Shown piece after piece: positions 53,793 to 61,045 of a stretch of 64,000 nt of DNA. A program made the position numbers and the translations under genes. The stretch comes from Phyto melanocephala (lineage: Eukaryota > Arthropoda > Insecta > Diptera > Rhinophoridae), in assembly GCA_941918925.1 (NCBI GenBank), contig OW799233.1, forward strand, positions 59,708,841 through 59,772,840, written 5' to 3'. The notes under the pieces were generated by a model. It was not told the origin of the DNA. It worked only from the letters and a program-made list of their open reading frames with translations, and made no database searches. The stretch's first letter is position 1. Each line of letters opens with the position of its first letter.

Positions 53793-54529
53793 TATACACA
53801 TTTATTTTATATCACACCCACTTGAACACTAACAACTTTCTTATTTTTATATTAAAGTTTTTATACAATTTTAATTGATAAATACCAATAATAAAATATT
53901 TTTAAAATTTTTTTAACAAAATATTTTCTTTGTTTTCATTATTTTATTTTTGTTTGAAGTGATGTATACCCGCTTGTACTTACATGTACTTGCCCTTATA
54001 TCACGATATTTTCTTTCTCTTTCAATAATCGTGTTATGAACATATGATTTGGGCATTTTTGAAACGTCAAAGTTTACCAGTCTGTATTAGTTTTTGTTCA
54101 ATATGACAGTGAGATAGAAGGTAAATTACAGACCAACCTAAACAAGAGCGTCAACGTTGTGTAATGAACAGTAATGTTCACTTATATTTTTTTTATTAAA
54201 ACTCACTAATTAGAAAAAAATAGCTAAATGAACCTGAAAACAGCTAAAATGGCATTATATATCAACGGTATTTCAGATTGTTTCATACAAATTGTATAAA
54301 CATGAGAATTTTTGATAGCCAAAAAACGATTGCCCCTCTTGTTTAGTTTTGGCTGTTATTTTAAAAGTAAAATTAATAATTTAGTATTGTCGGGATATTT
54401 TAAGGCTAGTGTCCATAGATCCCTAAAATTTGTTTGTCCAACCCATTAGAACGTGGAATACAAAGAATCAACCCTAGTAAATTAAAAAAAATTCCAGTTA
54501 ATGAAATAAACAAAAAAAATATTAATGAA
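53793..54529. other. Intron sequence without recognised feature
   Basis: AT-rich with no supported frame, TIR or exon. Short homopolymers and the phrase GACAGTGAGATAGAAGGTAA do not lead to an assignment. Confidence 0.45.
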
Positions 54530-54745
54530 TGCAAAAGCATGCAAATGAAACGTACTTTAGCTTGGACGACCATTTTCGTAAAATGCTTCAACATTCTTAA
54601 AGTGCTGCCTAATTGTGTACCTCTTCATGATTGAATTTTTCAAAAACTGTAACAATGAGATGTAAAACTAAGTTGGGAAGAAACACTTGACGTTAAGGTG
54701 TAAATCACAATTAACATCGTGCAATATGGTTGGACCACCCTTATT
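54530..54745 (-). mobile_element. Mariner-like element, 5' end fragment
   Basis: Right edge: the reverse complement of 54680-54742 begins AAGGGTGGTCCAACCATATT and shares CACGATGTTAATTGT and ACACCTTAACGTCAAG with the left end of the element at 24097. Just inside it, minus-strand codons read MKRYTIRQHFKNVEAFYENG, the start of a mariner-like transposase, then a stop. The rest is missing. Confidence 0.7.
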
Positions 54746-54769
54746 TTTATAATTTTTTTATTAACATAC

Positions 54770-54857
54770 CTTTATTACTCCCTCTGTATCACATCTAAAA
54801 TTAAAATCTCCAAAAACGAAAAATGGTGCCAGTCCATTATTTTCATCCAAATGAAAT
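54770..54857 (-). CDS. INPP5A: INPP5A-type 5-phosphatase, exon with GDFNFR
   Basis: 88-bp exon completing a split Arg codon and reading FHLDENNGLAPFFVFGDFNF then RCDTEGVIK. GDFNFR is the signature motif of inositol 5-phosphatases; the Asp and Asn are catalytic. The acceptor is TATATGTATAG; the donor is GTATGTTAA at 54769, which opens the 29.6-kb intron. The exon sits 25 bp from a mariner fragment but is itself undamaged. Confidence 0.93.
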
Positions 54858-55006
54858 CTATACATATAGTGCATAAAACAACATAAATTAATTTTAAAGA
54901 AGAAAATTTAAATAAAAAAATATACAATAAATCACGTTTTTAATAAATATATATTTTTAAACGTTGTAAGTACTAGTATTTCATGGCTAATTTTAAATTT
55001 ACTTGC
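54858..55006 (-). other. GC-AG intron in the phosphatase gene
   Basis: 149-bp intron whose 5' site reads AAAG/GCAAGT rather than GT, with acceptor TAG. GCAAGT with a strong flanking AAAG is the normal context of the rare GC-AG introns. The frame is kept only with this donor (TTAGAAAG joined to ATTTCATTTG gives LERFHL). Confidence 0.8.
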
Positions 55007-55179
55007 CTTTCTAATGTATGCACCAATGCTCTTCTTCTTGTTCTGCAATAAACTGATGGAAATTCCTCGGATGCTGCTAAATTGGACGCATCGTGAAAGA
55101 GATGTATATTGACTAGATCGAAAACGGTATTATTTATTTCCCAACGCGTTCTCATAAATCCTTTTCTAGACCATTTGCA
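55007..55179 (-). CDS. INPP5A: INPP5A-type 5-phosphatase, exon with NIHLFHDASN
   Basis: 173-bp exon, phase 0 at its acceptor (TTATTATAG) and phase 2 at its GC donor. Protein: CKWSRKGFMRTRWEINNTVF, DLVNIHLFHDASNLAASEEF, PSVYCRTRRRALVHTLER. KWSRKG-(F)-RTRW and the NIHLFHDASN block are hallmarks of the type I (INPP5A) branch rather than OCRL/synaptojanin-like enzymes. Upstream exons should lie to the right but are not recognised before 64000. No stops. Confidence 0.94.
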
Positions 55180-55400
55180 CTATAATAACCACAAAAGCAC
55201 AATAAATATTATCATCGTATAAAAAAGTAGTAAGAAATTGTATATCTGTTATCTATGATACAAAGTTTTAAGATATTTAGAAAAAGGTCTTTTCCCATCT
55301 TTCTATGTTTTCTTTTCTAAGTATTTTAAAATTTTGTATCATAGATAACAGATATTTTAAATATGAAGACAGAGTATATATACAATAAAAAGGACTCCCA

Positions 55401-56420
55401 ATGGGATCTCCGGCTTCTCCAATTATAGCAGATATTGTTATGGAGAAGTTATTAGATTGTTGCATTGAAAAATTAAATGTAAAGCCAAAAATAATAACAA
55501 AATATGTTGACGACTTGTTTTGTATTGTTCCAAATCATTCAATTGATAATATTTTGGAAACATTTAATTCATTTCATGATGATATAAAATTCACAATTGA
55601 GATGGAATGTGACTCTAAAATTCCATATTTAGATACATTAGTGATAAGAAGGGGTAATAATTTGTTAATAGATTGGTACCAGAAACCTACTTCACCTGAA
55701 AGAATCATAAATTATTATTCAAAACACCCCAAGGGAATTGTTATTAATACGGCAAAGAATTTAATTGAGAGGGTTTTAAAGATTAGTGATACAAGATTTC
55801 ATAAAAAGAATATAGAAAAGATCAAAAATATTTTAGACGATAATAATTATCCAATCCAGGTAATTTGTAGATTGATAAGGCAATATGAAAATAGGAAAAA
55901 TAGTAGCACAAGATTGACGACTGAACCTAAAATTTATAAATCATTAACTTATGTCCCTCTTTTATCTGAAAAATTGAAAAACTCAAAAATTTACGACTAT
56001 AAAAAATATATAATGGCCCACAAAACATATAACACGTTAGGTAGACTATTTAGTAAGACAAAAGATAAAATAGATAAATTTGAAATGTCTAATTTAGTAT
56101 ATAAAATACCATGTAATGGTAATGATACTGAGAGTTGTGACAAGGTTTATGTAGGAACGACGAAAAACAAACTAAAAACTAGAATTGCTGGACATAGATC
56201 TGATCAGAAATACAGGAACACTACATTGACACAAAAGACAGCATTATCATTACATTGCGCTAATTCTAATCATTATCCAGATTTCAATAATACATTAATT
56301 TTAAACAAAGAAAACAATTACAGACGCAGGAATATGTTAGAAATGTTACAAATTATTAAAGTACCACCTACACAGCGAATTAACTATAATAGCATGTTTC
56401 CACGGCAACGATATTCGTAA
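55401..56420 (+). pseudogene. Penelope RT C-terminus and GIY-YIG endonuclease
   Basis: The frame includes MGSPASPIIADIVMEKL (fingers/palm), the active site KYVDDLFCIV, FTIEMECDSKIPYLDTL and WYQKPTSPERIINYYSKHP, all typical Penelope RT blocks. Near residues 230-300 follows the GIY-YIG-type endonuclease: NLVYKIPCNG, VYVGTTKNKLKTRIAGHRSD and HCANSNHYPDF. The upstream half of RT is missing and a TAA sits at about 55390 in the incoming frame, so it is a pseudogene although the 339-aa frame is clean. The gene lies on the opposite strand to the phosphatase. Confidence 0.9.
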
Positions 56421-57342
56421 TTCGATGTCTTATTTATAATTCAAAGCCTAATTACGAACTGAATTACATAATTTTCTCATGCAAAAATGTTAAAGCAAAT
56501 TACTATTTTTGTGGGTAATTCATTTAGAATTAGCATGCGAATTATAATAAAATCAGTGTCTTCTCTAATTATTATCGGTAGTTTATCATACCCAGCTGCC
56601 AAAAAAATCAAAGCAAAGCGAAAACAGAAAGAAAAAAAGTTCAATGTAATATATAAAAAAGGAAATGGAAGCAAAAAAGAAAACTTTAAAGAAAGTTTCT
56701 ATGTCTAGAAGACTATTAACCACATAAAAATTATTGGATAAGACGAAATTGTGTTTAGAGGGTTTGCTGGCTGCACTGTTCCTATTTTCTTGTAATTAAA
56801 AATAATGATATTATTCGCATACATTTCTTATAAATTTACAATATTATTACTTACTTTTTGCCACCATTGATAAAATAATTATAATTTTCTATATAAAATT
56901 TTATATTTCTGAATGTTCACCGCCAAAACAACAAAACAATTATTTAAATAAAAAAAAGCACGAAGAAAAACTGCCAAATCAAATTAACAATATGTCGTGG
57001 AAACATGGTAATTCACTTAAGTAATTTTAAGAGCGAATCAAGTAATTGAATGTGTCGTGGAAACATACTATAAGACTGATACAGCAAATGTTGCCTAAAA
57101 TTATAGATATTTAGTTGATAAGATATGAAAACGGTTGTCTTAGTATTTGTTTTAGTATTTGTTATTTTTGTAAATTATTACTATCTATGTATATAAAATG
57201 TAAATGAATTATTTTCGTTTGTTTTGTATATTTCAAAAATTGTTTATATTGAAAAAATATTTTCCCGCCTTCTTTACAAAATAGTTTTTTCAATTTGTAA
57301 TTGTTTTGAATTTGTTTTTTGTTAATATAATTTGTATACATA

Positions 57343-57390
57343 TTTACCCTGAAGAAGCTACCCATTGTTTGGTAGCGAAATATTGGTTAA
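57343..57390 (+). ncRNA. Hammerhead-ribozyme-like motif of the Penelope type
   Basis: TTTACC (57343-57348) / CTGAAGA core (57349-57355) / stem II GCTACC...GGTAGC (57357-57362 with 57371-57376) closing an 8-nt loop / GAAA core (57377-57380) / short TATT spanning stem III and the cleavage position (57381-57384) / GGTTAA (57385-57390). The last block pairs with TTTACC in five of six positions as stem I. All universally conserved hammerhead positions are filled. Minimal stem III is known for Penelope elements. Activity is inferred. Confidence 0.65.
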
Positions 57391-57410
57391 TAAACAATTT
57401 TTTATAAAAA

Positions 57411-57771
57411 AAAAACAAAAAAGTGATCTCAAGCTTAAACAAAAATCAAATATAATTTATTTTATTTATATTTTTTACTTTTTACAAGTAAAAGTTGATT
57501 TAACTTTCTTGCCATTTCTAAGATAATTTAAGTAAGGAATGTAAGTTACATATATAAATAATGTGCTATTTTTAGAACCCAAGTAACCGTTTGGAATGAA
57601 AATTCTACGTGAGTAGCGAGGTGCTAATTTTATATTATTGATTAATTATTGTGTGGTCCTAAAGAGACACTTGTTCAGCTTTGGTTCTCAGACGAACAAT
57701 GTCCACAAGGGGCTTAATAGTCCTCAAGGGTTAATTGTTTTTATTATTTTATATTTATTAAAACTCCGATA
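57411..57771. other. Stretch without recognised feature
   Basis: AT-rich. A more complex segment (57570-57750, around GAATGAAAATTCTACGTGAG and CTCAGACGAACAATGTCCAC) may be part of an LTR or of another repeat but could not be matched within the window. Confidence 0.4.
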
Positions 57772-58285
57772 TGTTGTTTACAGCTCGAAAGCCAAATGCA
57801 GAGTAATTTAATAAAATCAATTCTTATCTACAACTAACAAACGAATATAATATAAAACGAAATACATGATAATTAAAGTTACATACATATGGCCATGGTA
57901 CAGTCATCAGGTAGCCTCACTAAAACAGCTGATTTTTTTCTTCTTTACCTTAAGGTTTAACTAAAATGTCAAATTTTGTTTATGTATGTGTATATATTGT
58001 GTACATATATATTCTACAATAACAAAAAAACACACACATATTTGCTTTTTGGCATGTCAGTCGTTGTTGTTGCAGAACTAAGGCTACCAGATGATTGTAT
58101 CATTCAAAACTGTACACAGGTGTTATTTATCAGACAGTGTTGCATTTAATCCTCAGGACAAAAATAATCGGTTATTTGAAATAAATTTAAGTTAATAGTT
58201 TTCAATACTAAAAGAAATAATAATTACACAAACAAAATATAAAACAGAACAACATAAATTAAAACATAAATATAGCGGCGCTACA
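57772..58285 (-). repeat. Probable Gypsy-3 3' LTR (with a MITE inside)
   Basis: On the minus strand the sequence after the pol C-terminus begins TGTAGCGCCGCTATATTTAT at 58285, and a plausible end ...TTTCGAGCTGTAAACAACA falls at 57772. Without the MITE at 57897-58102 it would be about 308 bp. There is no second LTR to compare, so the left edge is tentative. Confidence 0.45.
57897..58102. mobile_element. Short MITE with TIR GGTACAGTCATCAGGTAGCCT
   Basis: 206 bp. GGTACAGTCATCAGGTAGCC at 57897 is mirrored by GGCTACCAGATGATTGTATC ending at 58102 (three mismatches in 20). The interior is AT-rich with a short (CA)n. It sits inside the presumed Gypsy-3 LTR. Confidence 0.65.
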
Positions 58286-61045
58286 ATCTCGATTATCGTC
58301 TCGATTATGTAACAGCATCCAAGACTTGAACTACTTCCGTGGGCTGAATTTTGATTGTTGATTTCGGATACGCGTTGACCTTCTTTGTTTTAACGATGTT
58401 GGTTGATCTGAAATTTGGTTGTTATGTTGCACAGGTACAAACAAGTATGTTGTTATTGTTCTTGTTAGTACGCTGTTTGGAACAGGATTGATTCTCACAA
58501 TTTCGACCTCTTTTTGGATATACTATCAGCTTTGATGAACTACCTTCATATGGAGTTAGAGCTGATATATGGATATCACAATGTATGGGCCGTCTTGACT
58601 TGGTGTAAACTTAGATGTTAAGCCTTGGTTCGATTTGCTTAAAATGTGTGTGGCTACTAGGACTCTGTCACCAATGTTTATGGTCTACGAGTGCGATCTG
58701 CACTGTTTTCGTTTTTATCTTGCATTTACTCTTGAAATTCATTTGCTAACTCTAAAGTGTTTGCCAAACGTAACAAATGAGGAATTATTTGTGGAACAAA
58801 ATTTTCGGATTTCACAATCGCTTTAAAGTCATATTGTATTTCTGTTGGTGTTCTTAACTCTCTACCAAATGTAAGATAAGCAGTGGTATGACCAGTGCTT
58901 CTACACTTTACCGTGTTCATTGCAAACCTTATTGATGATAGTATTAAATTCCACTTGGTATGCTCCTTTTTAACAAATACCGACAACTGCGTTTTTAGAT
59001 CTCTGTTTCTTCTTTTAACAGGATTTGACTCTGGATAATAAATAGGAGTAAATTTTTGTTTATTACTCAAACAAAATGTTAGTTTTTGCATTAACGATGA
59101 TATGAATTGAGTTCCGTTGTCAGTATGAATTCTACGTGGAATGACATATCATAGTATCACTTCATTTAATACGATTCAGGCACAATTCTCTGCGGAGCCT
59201 TCTTCGAGTGCAAATAACTCAGCCCAGCGACTACATAAGTCTTCCACTATTAAAATCCACTGAAAGCTATCTTTGGTGCAGGGGACCAAACAAATCAACA
59301 GCAACTATTTCAAAATGTTTGTTACTGCTTACAGTTCGTAATAAACCCATAGGTTTCCAGTTGGTTGACTTATATTTCATACAATCATCACATGATTTAA
59401 CGAACTTTTCAATATCAAATCTTATACAGGCCAGTAAAACAATCTCGTAATACGACTAATTGTTTTGTTGATACAATAGTGACCAGCTGTTTCATCGTTA
59501 TGGTATTTATAAAAGATTTCTTCACGTAACGATTTTGGTATAACTATCTGTACATTTTCTGAATCTTGTTCTGAACAGTATCTATAGAGAACTCCATCGA
59601 TAATCGCATATCCTCTACCAGTATAGCGAGTTACATTTTCGTCATTATTTTCAAACGAGGATATTATTTTGCGTATGTCTTTATCTTCAAGTTGTTCACT
59701 TCGAAATTCTTCAGCACTTTTCGTAGGAAAAAAAATCCACTTCAATGTGATTACATTCACATGATTCCATGCAATTGTTATTTACGCAGGGTGGCCTAGA
59801 TAACGTGTCAGCAATTATGTTTTGTTTGCCAGGAGTATAAGAAAAACTTATATTATAGCTTTGTAGTAAAAGAGACCAACGTGCTAGTCTTCCTGTGGGC
59901 GACTTCAACGTAAAGAGCCATTTTAGCGGTTCATTTTCAGTTAGTACAATAATTTCTGCCCCCTCAAAACAACCTCTAAATTAATTATTAATTGCTCATA
60001 CAACTGACAATGCCTCTCTTTCAGTAGTTTAATAGTTTCGTCCAGCAGGAAGTAACAATCTACTGGCATATTCGATGGGTTTTCCATCATGTTTCTCCCC
60101 CTGCAACAGCTCCTTAAACATATTTGCTGGCATCAGTATATAAATAAAACTTTTAATTTTCCCTAACTTGGTGAAGTTAGAAGATCTTTCAACTTTTCGA
60201 TCGATGCTTGTTCTTCTGCTGTCCATTTCCAAACTGCTTTCTTCTTGATGAGATTAGAGAATGTCTTCGAAATTTCTGCAAAATTTGGAATAATTCGACA
60301 AAACCAAGAACAACTTTGTAGAAAAGATATTACTTGCTTCCAGTAATAAGAGAATTGCCTCAGTTTTTTCTGGATCGATTTTAAGACCATTTGACAACAA
60401 ATGTTTCCTAAATATTTGACCTCAGGTTTACAGAAAAAACATTTTTCTCTATTTAAATGAAACCCAAGTAATCTTAGCTTTTCAAATGTGAGCCTACGAT
60501 CATTTAAGTGTGATTCGAAATTTTTTGAACAAATAATTATATGCCAATATAAGGACATTAGGTAAGCTAAGGTGAAATTTGTCGATAATTCGCTGAAATG
60601 TTGCAGGTGCATTTTCAGACCAAAAGGCATCCGGTTGAAAACAAAAATTCCATAGAGGGTAGTGAATGCTGTTTTTGGTTTATCTTTAATAGTTACCTGA
60701 ATTTGCCAATACCCTGATTTTAAATCTAACGTTGTCATAAACGGTGTAGTTTTGGCAGCGTGTAAAGCATCATGTATCCTTGGCAGTAGGTAAGTATCGG
60801 TCACTGTAATGGCATTGAGACGTCTATAGTCTACACAAAGTCTTGTACTACCATCCTTTTTAGGTATTAATAAAAATTAAACGCCAATGGTGATTCGGTT
60901 TCTTCAATCACCCTTTTCTCTAACATTTCATCAAGTTCGTGACGTAGTTTTATTTTCACCGCAGGAGAAAGGCGGTATGGTGCTGTCTGAGATGAAACTC
61001 TCTGAACCGTCTTCCAACTAATATAATAACACTTAAGATAGTCCA
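58286..61045 (-). mobile_element. pol: Gypsy-3: decayed Ty3/Gypsy pol
   Basis: Minus-strand fragments from RT start to integrase end. RT N-terminus: QTAPYRLSPAVKIKLRHELD, LEKRVIEETESPLA (61061-60867). RT core 60804-60163: LPRIHDALHAAKTTPFMTTL, DLKSGYWQI, NRMPFGLK; the YxDD box is lost, reading AYLMSLYWHIIICSKNF. RNase H end: ARWSLLLQSYNISFSYTPGK (59908-59711). Integrase zinc domain: YHNDETAGHYCINKTISRIT (59760-59422). Core first Asp: VAVDLFGPLH (about 59285); second: IHTDNGTQF (about 59125); then ESNPVKRRNRDLK, where Lys replaces the catalytic Glu. C-terminal KSNQGLTSKFTP lies near 58630. Gag, protease and 5' LTR are missing. Confidence 0.85.

Larger units (their letters stand above)
55236..57410 (+). 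mobile_element. Penelope-like retroelement (RT plus GIY-YIG), 5'-truncated
   Basis: The plus-strand element begins inside RT at about 55325. A short inverted copy of its own start lies immediately before it: 55240-55280 (TATCTGTTATCTATGATACA) is the reverse complement of 55335-55360 (TGTATCATAGATAACAGATA). An RT/endonuclease frame (55401-56420), a 3' region sharing words with 46700-46968, and a hammerhead-like motif near 57343-57390 follow. An A-rich stretch ends it. Confidence 0.85.
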
